DNA from: Pseudevernia furfuracea
Taxonomy: Eukaryota > Ascomycota > Lecanoromycetes > Lecanorales > Parmeliaceae
Direction of reading: 5' to 3'
Length of the DNA stretch: 64,000 nucleotides
Assembly: GCA_022315425.1 (NCBI GenBank)
Contig: JAIUPT010000047.1
Coordinates: forward strand, 23,955 to 87,954
Shown here: positions 40,601-51,249 of the stretch, one piece after another
Numbering within the stretch: the stretch's first letter is position 1
How the letters are laid out: every line of letters begins with the position of its first letter
Program-made: the position numbers and the translations under genes
Notes under the pieces: generated by a model
Databases searched by the model: none
Seen by the model: the letters and a program-made list of their open reading frames with translations, nothing else
Told to the model about the DNA's origin: nothing

Positions 40601-42304
40601 TGTGTCAGCAGTATTGTATTTGCTGCATCAATATACAGCCACACCAGGAGGAGCAGCATGAAAGCTCATGCAATGGAAGCTGCATGCAATTGCGCAAGGC
40701 TCAGAAACTTTTACTCAATCAAGTGGTGCATTGATCTGGCTGAAGTCAGCTTTTCAAGACCGACAGGACACACATAGCAGTCCTGGTCCCTGTATGGTCT
40801 TTGTCAAGCTCCATCGACACAGCATTCATGCTAAAGCAATTGCACTGACCCCTTTCCCCCCCCCCCCCTCCCTCCAGTGCCGCTGACCCCAGTCTTACAT
40901 CCAGCACAAGGCCGCAGCTGATGTGTGTGTTGAAGTGTGCAGGGTACATGTGGATGCTGCCTATGCTGGAGCCACCGCAGTCATTCCCAGCATGAGACAC
41001 TGGTTTGATGGAGTGGAGCTGACTGATTCCTTCAGCTTCAACCCTCATAAGTGGCTGCTCACCAATTTTGACTGCGCCGCTCTGTGGGTGACAGACTCAG
41101 CGCCCCTGAAGACAGCCCTGTCCCTTGACCCCTGTTTTTTTGCAAGCCAAAGGCAATGCTCTTGATTACAAGGTGGGCTGTTTGTGTCCAAAGCTGCTGT
41201 GTTGCATGAGTTTTGGTTCCATACCTTGAGCTGTCCTTCTCTTGTCGCACATAACCAGACATCATAATCTCGTTTGTAGGGAAAAGACTACAACCTTTGA
41301 CATCAATTTGATGAAAAGCCAAGTGTCATACTGGGCTGCCCAGGGTTATGACATTGTACAAAACATTTGGCTGGTGGCAGTGTCGGTGTCGTGATGTAAA
41401 GGAGGTGAAGCTGCAAGCCAGCCCAGGCCTGTTGCTGTGCATTGTTAGCTGACCAGTGTCACAGCAAATAGTCAGCAAGCAGTGTGTGTGTAGCATCAGA
41501 GGGTGTTAGGTGTCCCTGTGGTGATGCAGGACTGGCAGATACCGCTAGGCCGGCGCTTCAGAGCGCTGAAGGTGTGGTTTGTGCTGCGCACCTATGGCCA
41601 AGAGGGCCTGCAGAAGTACCTGGAGCATCACCTGCGCCTCGCCAAGCTGTTCCAGGGCTTTGTTGAAGCAGATGACCGATTTGAGATCATGGCTCCGCCC
41701 AGATTTGGACTGATCTGCTTTGCTCTCAAGGTAGGAAACAACAGCCAGACGCAGCTGCACTTGACATCCCAAATTATAGCTGCGCAAGCGGTGCTTGCGA
41801 CACGTGCACAACTTGAGACAACGCATGACGAATCATGACAGTCATGACAGCAATGCAAGCAGACAGTTGCTGCCATACTGAAGCAAGGCGTGCACAATTG
41901 CTTTCAAGGTTGTGATTTTGATGTGTTTCATGCAGCAGGATGTTTCACACCAGCCAATGCATCTAGCCTGTCGTTGAACGCACAACTGCAGAATGCTGCA
42001 GCAAAACAGTTGATCCTAAGAACTTTGATCGGTATTGTTTGTGACTGTTGCAAGCAGAGCTCTGACATGCCTCAGCAAACACTGTGTGCATGCAGGGTGT
42101 AGACAAAGCTGGTAATGCTGCCTTGCTGGAAGCTATAAATTCCAGTGGTAAGGTGTTCATGGTACACACAGAAGTTGGAGGCAATTCATGCTGCGCTTTG
42201 CATTGGGCAGCACATATGTTCAACAACATCATGTGAAGGCTGCTTGGGCAGTCATCCAAAGCAAGGCTGATGCTGTGATGGCACAGGAAGCCAACTTGAT
42301 GTGA
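37678..42304 (+). CDS. group II PLP-dependent decarboxylase (aromatic-L-amino-acid type)
   Basis: Exons: 37678-37842, 37954-38040, 38186-38282, 38972-39120, 39484-39694, 40317-40555, 40943-41172, 41530-41730 and 42096-42304. The product resembles DDC/tyrosine/tryptophan decarboxylases, which remove CO2 from aromatic amino acids using pyridoxal phosphate. Signatures are '[20 protein letters not shown]', '[15 protein letters not shown]', 'VAYTSDQ' joined to 'AHSSCKKA', '[15 protein letters not shown]', 'VHVDAAYAG', the PLP lysine in '[15 protein letters not shown]', '[20 protein letters not shown]' and '[20 protein letters not shown]'. The N-terminus has a 45-residue Ser/Gln/Glu-rich extension before 'HPMSLDE'. 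Three exons are off by one base: C4 for C3 in exon 5, T7 for T6 in exon 7, and a lost base after 'MVHTEVGG' in exon 9. Substrate choice among Tyr, Trp, Phe and Dopa cannot be read from this. Confidence 0.9.
40188..40224 (+). repeat. 12-bp tandem repeat, 3 copies
   Basis: 'CCATGTGGCTA' is followed by two 'CCACATGGCTA' units in the intron before decarboxylase exon 6. Confidence 0.8.
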
Positions 42305-42872
42305 CTGCCGTTTGCCATTTACCAAGCTCTGCAAATTAGTGTATCCTTGATAACGTGTATCTGACATCCAACCTATCAAGGAGGCCAACTTGATGTGACA
42401 CTCACAATCGATTTGAAAGGCATGCCGTTACGAACCTGTTGGTACCACAGCTGGCAGCCACCTTTGAGCTTGCCTTCATGTCCAGTGTGCTTATAAATAC
42501 CCATGGCAATGGCAATGCAACAACTGTCAGCAACACAGTCTGCGCAGCCTGAAATATTAGGACTGTATGGATGTATCGACATTGCAGCCACCATGCATGC
42601 TTTACATGTCTGTGTAACAAGAGCTTGTAAGCATTCCCAGCATGTGCTGAAAGAAGCTATAGTATCAAGCATAAAATCAGCAGGTGCTGTGCCAAAATCA
42701 ATGGTCTATGCCATCAACACATATGTTGTTCTGAATACTATATCAGCACATATGATGTTTGTTAGTTTATCAAGTGCTGACTAACTGCGGATTGATGTGC
42801 ACAGTGCTGACCAATACAGTTTGTTGCTTCTTAATGATATCAGATCTAAGATTAACATTGCCTTACTGCACA
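42305..42872. other. intergenic, no gene seen
   Basis: The convergent gap between the decarboxylase and the 138-aa membrane protein gene. Short ORFs only; none is accepted. Confidence 0.4.
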
Positions 42873-43367
42873 TCAGCTGCCCGATGAGGCTGGGGCTTTG
42901 ACATTTGGATGCTTGGCTGCATCTTGTATATGCTGCATTTGTATCACGCTTTGCTTGTGTGCCTCCTGTATTTGTTCCTCACTGACCAATCCATGTCGTT
43001 TCATATCCTGTACCAGTGCATGCGTGAGCTAGCAACTGATGTATTGAGTAGCAGAGGCTGCAAATAGGCAAATAAGGCTGTGAGTCAGAGTGGAAAGGGT
43101 CCTCACCGCAACTAGACGGTCATTACGTGGGATACAGGCAAGCATGACGGCAGTACCCAATGTTGGCCAGGCAGCAAAGTAGGCTAACTGCATGACACCA
43201 TGATACGTCGATGGAATCTTTGTATTGTTCGAGACTTTGCCTGTCCACCGTGCAGTCTGTCCCACCTTAAACGGGAGTGTCTGCTTCCGCCTGTAAAACA
43301 TGGTGGCACCGCCGGCAAACAACATACCAGCACCTACCAATGCACCATCCTGGACGGTAAGCGGCAT
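42873..43367 (-). CDS. 138-residue membrane protein, unrecognised
   Basis: Two exons (43367-43107 and 43028-42873) join in phase (GTGAGGA donor, GCTAG acceptor) into 138 residues ending Ser-Gly-Ser and TGA. The N-terminal part has a hydrophobic segment ('GALVGAGMLFAGGATMFY'), then a basic patch ('RRKQTLPFKVGQTARWTG'), and a second membrane segment ('MQLAYFAAWPTLGTAVMLA'). The C-terminal exon is a charged amphipathic helix ('EEQIQEAHKQSVIQMQHI') closing with Pro/Ala/Ser. Two membrane helices and a soluble tail suggest an organelle-membrane protein. I do not recognise the family. The frame is intact. Confidence 0.7.
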
Positions 43368-44491
43368 CGCGCCTCAACCCAGCCAGGCGGTGCTCAAGAC
43401 CTTCTACTTATAGGCTTGATCGAGATCACAAAGTAACTAGTCTGTCAGGTGATCCGGCCTAGCAGCTGACGCCAATCTCTGAAAGGCAACGTACTAGATT
43501 CCGCTATGAACAGTGTGATCGCAGCCGGCAGAGTTTGCGCTGGGTTTTCGATGTAAGCCTCACAAGTGCACGTCGAGGTTTTCAACATCGAGCGTTTCTC
43601 ATGTGGCGTAATCCTTGGGCAGGCAAGTTGCCCAGTATAGAACGTCAGCCATCCCGCTTTGCCTATAAGTGCAATGTTCAGCTCTGTTGCACATCTGTAC
43701 ATGGGAAAAGAAGCAAATGATCTTAATGACAGTACAACATTACTTCGCATTACGGTAATTCAGCGAGTGTTGGACAGCATAGCTGGAAGATCGGATTGCC
43801 TACACAGGAGCAGGCACTGCAGGCCAAAAGCAATGTGCTACTGCTTTGATCTATGCCATGACGACTACAGGGTCATTGGCAATGGCAATTGCAAGCGAAT
43901 TGGTGGTAAAATATCATTGGTGCCCAGGGTGCACCGAAACCCTATTTTGGTACCTAGCATTACGTTTAGTACTTTACCGTCATCTCGCGACCGGTCCAGC
44001 ACTAGCGGCTCTGCTCGCCATTGAACCGAAGCTGAGCGCCATACCTTTTCAAGAGCCAGCAACGACATACTGCCCGGTTAGACGAGACTGAGCGGTTGTA
44101 CAGCCAAGAGTTTAGAAACCGCTCCGCACAGAAGGTCCAACCGTAGCACACAGTACGATACTCTGCCTGATCACCCTGCATACGTCATCACTGCTACAGC
44201 AACTTTTGTACCTTGCCCTGCGTTGTTGTATGCATCAAGGCTCATCAGTTGCTGTGGTATTGCCATGACAGCAGGGTTTGACGGGGCCAATACGAGACCG
44301 TCATATCTAATTTTGACATGACTTCTAGCACTTGCAAACCTAATTTGTCTTGTCCGTCAGTCTCAACAGTCTGGCTGCATGTGCGGCGTACAGCGTTTGC
44401 GTCAGCTCATTAAAGGACATTGTTACTAAGCTGCTCCAGCCTTAGTGTGAAGCTTTGTGTGTACAGGTTAAGTTTGATTACAGCACTCACT
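43368..44491. other. no confident gene
   Basis: Overlapping plus-strand ORFs (43659-44024, 43846-44091) have open frames with a hydrophobic stretch ('LFWYLALRLVLYRHLA'), but no family resemblance and no clear splice chain. The region includes the promoter of the membrane protein gene (minus strand) and of the desaturase (plus strand). A small unrecognised gene at 43500-44091 cannot be excluded. Confidence 0.35.
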
Positions 44492-47400
44492 ATGACAGCT
44501 CAAGGCACAATCCTGCACCAGTGCCCCAGCAAGGCATTGCTGTCAGGTCCCAAGGCTGCAAGGCCACAGCGCATGCGCAGCGGGTGATTGCCCAAGCACA
44601 GCCATCCGCCCTGCTCAGCAGAGCCGCCCCAACACTGCTGTCCAGGCTGCCGCTGTTGCTGAGGCACCCACACACAGCCAGCAGAGTCTCAGAGAGCAGA
44701 TGGGAGATGGACCAACCCTTGTCAATGGTCAGGTGGGTCTTGTTCAGCCTGTGCACAGCGCTCAGCTCTGTGTTACCAGGGCAGCTTCAAAATCTTTTGA
44801 AAAGCCTTGTTTGTGTTGCAGCCTGGCTCTGCCCATGTTCGTCAACTTGGATTTCTGCAGTCAAACAACGCTTATCAAGACCCTTGCTGTATTGATTGTT
44901 AGATGTGTGCGTGCTTAAACGCCAAAGCCAGACTTGGTTTGGCTGTTTGCACTTGTGCAATAGTTCTGCATGTTTCAATTGTTTGACCAACTCTATGCAC
45001 CTTCTGCATGCTCATCTGTATGCGCACGTGCAGTCAGCCATGTATGCGCATGGCCATTACCGGAGAAGTAACCAGTGTGGCGTATGCAGATTCTACACAG
45101 CCTTAGCAAGGAGAGCTGGAGCTGGTAAACAGCTTGAGGGGTATGTGAGTGAGCGAGTGCTGCCACTCCTGAAGCCTGTAGACAAATGCTGGCAGCAGCA
45201 GATTTCCGCCTGACCCCAGCCAAGGAGATTACCTGGATCAGGTACGCTGTGGCAGCTCCACTCAGCATCTTTTAGGTTGACACAAGACTATTTGAGACCT
45301 GTCACTGGCACGTCTCAGGAAAATGTCATTCAGCCCATTTGTTGAGCTGCTGATTGTGAATGAGTTGTGACATGGTGCACATGCCTCATTGACGTTGCCT
45401 TGACAGTGTGCAGGCCTCATTGAAACTGCCTTGACGTTGCACCCTCAAACAGCTTGAGGCTTGCCACCAGCATGTAGTGAATCGTAGCTGGAGTGCTTGA
45501 TCTTTTGATTGGCATCAACCTTTTTACTTGATGCCTTCCAGTCAGTCATTCAAAGCATGGTTGGACTGCAGTTGGCTGAGCTGAGGAAGCGCACAGACTG
45601 TCTGCCGGATGACTACTTTGTGGTCCTGGTGGGAGACATGGTCACAGAGGAGGCTCTGCCAACATACATGGCCATGCTGAACACTCTGGATGGGGTGCGA
45701 GATGAGACCGGCGCAGAAGAAGAGCCCCTGGGGCAAGTGGAGTCCACCGTTTGCTCGTGTGTAGTCATAGACTCAGATTCATAGACTGTCAAGCTGATCT
45801 GAGTTGAGTGTGTTACAAGGTATCATGTGTAGTGTTCTGGGCATAGATATAGCTGTTGCTTAGCATCTGCTCACAGTGTTTGGTGCAGTGTTGTGTTGCT
45901 GGGTTTGCTGGGTGGGTGTCATTGCAAGCATATCAAGAGAAGTCAGATTTGTGGGTCATCACACCGTATGTATTGCCAGTTGATCAAGCATCCCATCTTG
46001 GTGGGCAGCTTGGCTGAAAGTTTCGTTTGCATTTTGCAGGTGGACTCGTGAGTGGACAGCAGAAGAGAACCGACATGGTGACCTCATGAATAAGTACTGC
46101 ATGCTCTCTGGCAGAGTGAACATGAAGGCTGTTGAAGTCACCATCCAAAAACCTGATTGGCTCTGGCATGGACCCTAAGACAGAGAACAACCCATACCTG
46201 GGTTTCATCTACACTTCCTTCCAAGAGCGTGCAACAAGATCTCTCATGGTGCAACTGCACGACATGCTAAGGACTATGGCGACAAGGTGCTTGGTCAAAT
46301 CACTGGTGCCATTGCCTCTGATGAGGCTCGACAATGAGAGCGCCTATTCCAGAATTGAGATGAGCTCTTCAGAAAGTGAGTGTGTCAAGATGTGCATATC
46401 TGGCGTGATGTGCAGTGTCTGTTTGGGGCTCAGATCATGTTGCGCATGTGTTCAAACTGACTTTGGGATATTGTGTCTATCTCATCAGGAATGTGGGCTG
46501 CTTGTGATTGCAAGCTCAGTGGCACAGGCTTGCAGACCTTGAGCACCCTCATAGATTATCGCCCTGTTACAACACGTACTGAAGGGACACATTTGTGCAG
46601 TGCCATCTACAACATCAAACCGCGCATTGCAGCTTGCCTTACCCGAATCTCACACCCTGCAATCCTGCATGCTCTGCACGTGGGATACTCAGGCCTGCTG
46701 CAAACCAGACAGTAGACTCAGGGAGTTGCATGGCATTGCAGGGACCCCCAGTGGCACCACTCTGGCCTTTGCAGACATGATGAAGAAGCAGATTGTGATG
46801 CCTGCACACATGATGATGACCTGGTGCACAAGGGCAGGACTGGGCGCAACATCTTCCAGGATCTTCTCCACTGTTGCTGAGTCCACTGGCACCTACACTG
46901 CACAGGTGCTGCGCACCACACATCTTATACACGTCATGCTGGTGTCAATTGCTTTGCATTGATCTCCACTGTTGCTGAGTCCACTGGCACCTATACTGCA
47001 GTGCTGCAACACACATCCTAGATATGCCATGCTGGTGTTATGTGGCTTGTTTCAACTGTGTTATAATTGGCATGTACCGTGGCATATAGTGGTTTGTTGC
47101 AATATCAAAACCCAATTTCTTGGTGTAGTCCTGTATGCCTTGTTCGTTGGAACCTGGCATGCTGCTCCTGTTGCTCCCACTTCCATTTCACTGCCTTGCC
47201 CTTGTGCATGACACCTGTTCATGTCTCAGTGCTTCTGGTGCTTCCATTCAATTTGAGTACCTTGCCTTCTGCTTACCTCCTGTTCAAGTATGGTGGCTCC
47301 TGTTAAAGGACTACGCATCCATTCTTGCCTTCTGCTTTACTCCTGTTCATATATGCTGCTCCTGTTGCAGGACTACGCATCCATTTTGGAGCACCTGATC

Positions 47401-47583
47401 TCAAGATGGGAGCTGGAAGGAATGACTGGCCTGTCCTCAGAGGCTCAGGAGGCACAAGAGTACGTCTGCAAGCTGCCGCCTCGCATCAGGCGGCTGGCAG
47501 ACCGCACCCTTCATGCGTAAGGAGAAGTCCAGAAGAGGGAGGTGCCCTTCAGCTGGATCTATGACAGAACCATCAACATGTAG
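44492..47583 (+). CDS. FAB2: stearoyl-ACP desaturase (soluble plastid delta-9 acyl-ACP desaturase)
   Basis: The protein follows the acyl-ACP desaturase family throughout. These di-iron enzymes introduce the 9,10 double bond into stearoyl-ACP in the plastid stroma. A leader from ATG 44492 ('[19 protein letters not shown]') looks like a transit peptide. The core shows '[13 protein letters not shown]', '[17 protein letters not shown]', '[15 protein letters not shown]', '[20 protein letters not shown]' with 'FQERAT', '[20 protein letters not shown]', '[17 protein letters not shown]', '[19 protein letters not shown]' and a C-terminal '[11 protein letters not shown]'. The iron ligands E-E-x-x-H (EENRH) and D-E-x-R-H are present, the second across a frame break. 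Several indels occur: A5 for A4 in 'ATCCAAAAACCTG', A2 for A3 and an extra A around the IASDEARH segment, C5 for C4 before 'SGTTLAF', and a +1/-1 pair near the end that creates an in-frame TAA at 47518-47520. Confidence 0.92.
46863..47050 (+). repeat. tandem duplication (about 97 bp) of an exon end and its donor
   Basis: 'CTCCACTGTTGCTGAGTCCA' and what follows through the donor region occur at 46866 and again at 46963. The second copy lies in the intron of the desaturase gene and has lost the original donor context. Confidence 0.85.
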
Positions 47584-49339
47584 GCTGCTTCACTGACTTC
47601 TATGATGCACTGTGGCAATTCAGCTGGTTTATGCAGATTGTCAGCGTTGTCTTGCATGCCTGTTGTGCGTAACTTGGGCAGAAACAAGCCAGTCAGATGC
47701 AATTTCTCCTTCTGTGCTGCGGGCCATTGCCCGAGTGTCATTTGACGCATGTTCCAACAGTAGCTGCAGTGATTACCACTCATCAGCCAGCATCGGCATG
47801 TGTTGCTGCTGCATCATTATAAAAGTGCTTTCCCCCCGCTGCTTTCTTAAGAGTCTGCAATGCTGCAGGCACATTTAAGTTGGCACAAGTGACAGAGGCG
47901 TTGGACCTGTATTGTATTGCAGCTTCTGCTGTTTGAGATGACTGCATGAGCGAGATGAGAAATGTCTGAAAACTGTGGACTGCAATACAATGTACACTTG
48001 AACAGGAAACTGGAAACAATAGTTGTGGGCAAAGCAGCACAATTGGACCACTGGCGAAGATACCTGCATCCGTCAGATCAGTCACATGCAAAAACAGCGT
48101 TGCCTGCAAGAGCATTTAGCAGTTTGTGAGGTAATTCATGCTTCAGTAGGTAGCTTAAACTTTCAGTATGTAGCTCGATCCTTTGTAGCGTTTAGGTTCT
48201 GAGCAACGAGGGTGTGAGCTTTCTGTACTGTATGCCTATTGTTTGCATGGTCTCAGCTCAGCAGCTTGCAGCCTGATGCTTGATAAGGTACCAAAAGGTG
48301 ACAACCTTGCCTGAAGTGGTATTGTTGAGTCCAAGTGTATGTACTATATGAAAGGTGCAGGCGCAGGTGTCTTTACACTTGTTCATGAGTTGATTTGGAA
48401 GTGGTCTCTTGGTCTTAGGGTTGTGTGTACGTGTGATGATATGCTGCTGAAGCAGCAGCAAACAGAGCTCTAGTGTGACGGCACGCAAGTGAAGGTTCGC
48501 TGAGTCTGACAACTCTTTCTGACCACAAGCGAGCTCCTAGGTGGGCATTCAAACCAGCACCTTCAGCAGCTCTGACTATACCAGTACTTGTCAGATGGAA
48601 ACGTTTGTGTACACAGTCCAATACCACAGACTGACTCCACAATATTGTCTTAAAGGCAGCCACGACACATGCAGCATCGAAACTTCAAAGGACACAGACT
48701 CAGCATCAAGCTTGCAAGGTGTGAAGGGGAGGAAAGTGCCGTTTGCAACCAAGCTCTTGACCCTGATATCAAGAAATCATTGCATCTATGAATATGTCTC
48801 TGAGAATGCAGCAATGTGCTACCGCATGTGGCAGAAGCTATATATACATTGTATTTGACTGAAGCTGCAAAGAGGACCTGCTGTGACCTATGCACTGAAT
48901 TCACAAAAGCTGATTGTCATGTCATAGCTAAAACTTTCGGCGGATGCAATCAGAGCTGAGTTGGGGAATGTGTTACTTGTGGCAGCTGGAAATACTACAA
49001 CAGGCACCATGTTTACATTACTTGCTGTATTGCATACGGTAACAAAGAGCGTCTGCATGAGATGCTATGTAAAGTACCAACCATGGAAAAACTTGAGGTG
49101 CAAACTATGATGGCACAGGCTAATACCAGAAAATACTTCGTGCATCAGAAATCAAAATTTTTGCTGCTATGGGCAGAATCTAATTGTGAAGCAGCTTCTC
49201 CACAAGGCCTTCATAAAATTCAACTTACTGATATTGAGCTGAACAAGCCTTCAGTTGCAACTGTGTCATATTGAGCTGAACAAGCCTTCAGTTGCAACTG
49301 TGTCATGTGCTATACATTAGAACACGGCAGATCCTACAC
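47584..49339. other. long stretch without an accepted gene
   Basis: Several ORFs of 80-110 codons lie on both strands (for example 47783-48115 minus and 48541-48858 plus), but none resembles a family or chains by splicing. A 37-bp perfect direct repeat ('ATTGAGCTGAACAAGCCTTC'...'GTGTCAT') occurs at 49233-49269 and 49270-49306. Confidence 0.4.
49233..49306 (+). repeat. 37-bp perfect tandem duplication
   Basis: Two identical adjacent 37-bp copies just downstream of the EF-hand gene stop (on the opposite strand). Being perfect, it is recent or an assembly artefact. Confidence 0.9.
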
Positions 49340-50557
49340 CTACACCACATTGGCGGTTGCATATATCCATTGATTGAAATTCAGAGTGACAACGCCTTTC
49401 TTTTGTTGGTCAAAGGCTTCAAATGTGGCCGATGCGCTTTGAAGAAACAGGGTCAGCGCAATGTACTCTGCAATGCTCAACCCAACTAGTGCAGTCAGGA
49501 TTGAAGGTCTTGAACAATGTTGTGAATGCCATGTCATCCAACTGGAAACCTGCAATTCAGAAGCTGACATCAGATGACTGGGCATCGGTCAATTTTGAAT
49601 GCTTGACACATCTGCTGCTGGCATTAGGCAATGCTAGTTGCTGCAAGCAGATTGCACCAAACTACTGTTGTTGCTCTGCCAGAACAAAGTTTGCAAGCTG
49701 CGCCATTGCTGCTGTCACGTGTCCTTGCTTTCTGGCGCAAGGCAAGCACCAAGACTATGCACTGGTCCAGATACAAATTTGAATTTTGTACTGTAGCAAA
49801 AAAGAAGCAGAGGCTATGCAGAAATAAGCAAGACAGTACAATGACACTAAAGGTCTGGCTAGACACTGACCAGCATGCTGCAGAGCTTCCATTGCTTCTG
49901 TCTGCTGCAAGCTGCCCAGCATGTGCCTGACCAAAGTACTGGAAGCTCTGTTGCATGTCTGTCAGGAAGCCATGCAGTCTGCAGAACTCAGCGCAGGAGA
50001 TTGAGCTGGCTCTGCCATGGTTTTGTATCCTGCATTTCAACGCAGAAAAGCGCTTCAAGCACATGTTGCATGTACTTGATCACCCTTCACCTTGGCAACA
50101 TCGATGCTTCAGACAAGTTTCTGGGTTCAAGTGTAGCAGACTGCAGCATGTAGTGCGACAATACTCTCTGCTCAAATGATATTCTGGCTGGACATTTGCT
50201 GTACCTTTAGACAAAGAGTTTGCAGCACACAGCAGAGCACGGTCACAGCACCTGATCATGTGAGCCACAACCGCTAAGCTAAAGTGGAGATTACACGTTG
50301 CCAATGCTCTTTGCAGTTCGACCGCATCGAGCTCTCCATCCTTGTTGATGTCGATGTTCTCAAACCACTGCATTGTTGCAAAAATAGGTGTCAGTCTGGA
50401 GGCATAGTAATTGGTTGCGGACCTTAGACAGCGAACGTCAACTTGCTGATCTCGTGGCTATACAGGGCTGGTCTACGAGCCGCACGGTCTGCTGTAAACA
50501 TCTGATCACCTGTAGCAGCTGCTTTTCCGTTATCTCAGCTGGGTCTATCAACTGCAT
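49340..50557 (-). CDS. EF-hand calcium-binding protein, penta-EF-hand-like
   Basis: Exon 1 (50557-50510) encodes 'MQLIDPAEITEKQLLQ'. Exon 2 (50367-50252) holds one canonical EF-hand loop, 'IDINKDGELDAVEL', followed by 'HFSLAVVAHMIR'. Exon 3 (from about 50029) reads 'ISCAEFCRLHGFLTDMQQSF' with 'FGQAHAGQLAAD', where the calcium loops have lost their acidic residues. The last exons carry 'FQLDDMAFTTLFKTF', 'LSIAEYIALTLFLQSASATF' and 'FDQQKKGVVTLNFNQW', ending Asn-Val-Val and TAG. The order of helices, one long linker helix and a C-terminal hand-like segment resemble ALG-2/sorcin-type penta-EF-hand proteins, but only the first loop looks able to bind Ca2+. Exons 1 and 2 are in phase; later joints are approximate. 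Confidence 0.68.
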
Positions 50558-51249
50558 GAACCCAGTCCGCGGTGAGAGGCGCAGCAGCTAAGAATAGGAC
50601 TAACAGCGGTGCGAGTGTTAAGACTCGCAGCCCGCGGCGTGTTTAATGACGGCAGCTGCAGCAGAAACCTTCGACGTGAAGTACGTTTGTGATCCTTAGT
50701 TGAGTCTGAAGCAGCGGTAGGTCAGCTGTCTGGTAAAGCACGAAGCGCAAACAGGGTTGCAGAGAGGCGTTCCGTCATAGTCACTGTCATTAAAAGTTGG
50801 CGTTACTGGAACGCCCACGTTCACGTGCGAGGGGGAGGGGGGGGGTTCTCGTGAATTGGTTGTTTCAGGGGCTCTTTCTCGTGGCACGGCGGGGTCTACA
50901 CATGCCTGAGTTTCTTGTGCAAGCAGACTGAACAAACAATTGACGCAAGACACGTTGATGCAAGGGTCTGCAGTACTGTTAGATACGCATTCCACAAGAA
51001 GCTCTGCGGGTGCTCTTCAACTATCAAACATCACAAGTCACCTGTGAAATCTCAGATCCCAACCATGGTGCCACAACTACGTCCAATGTTTGGTTTCTGT
51101 TACAGCTGCAGCACATGCTACAGCCTGATGGACACATGTATGTGCAAACATTCATATATGTATTAGATACGGTATTGCCTGACTGACTGCTGATCTTATG
51201 GTACATGTGGTGGAAAAGTCTGATTATGTCAAAGTAGTCAACAGACAAC
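50558..51249. other. intergenic, no gene accepted
   Basis: A minus-strand ORF at 50995-50696 is Pro/Thr/Cys-rich ('REPPPSPSHVNVGVPVTPTF') with no known relatives that I can recognise. A G-rich run lies near 50830-50846. The region also contains the EF-hand gene promoter. Confidence 0.35.

Noticed and set aside
43659..44091. Plus-strand ORFs as a small membrane protein gene
   Set aside because: Overlapping frames, no splice-consistent chain and no family resemblance; left as an unassigned region.
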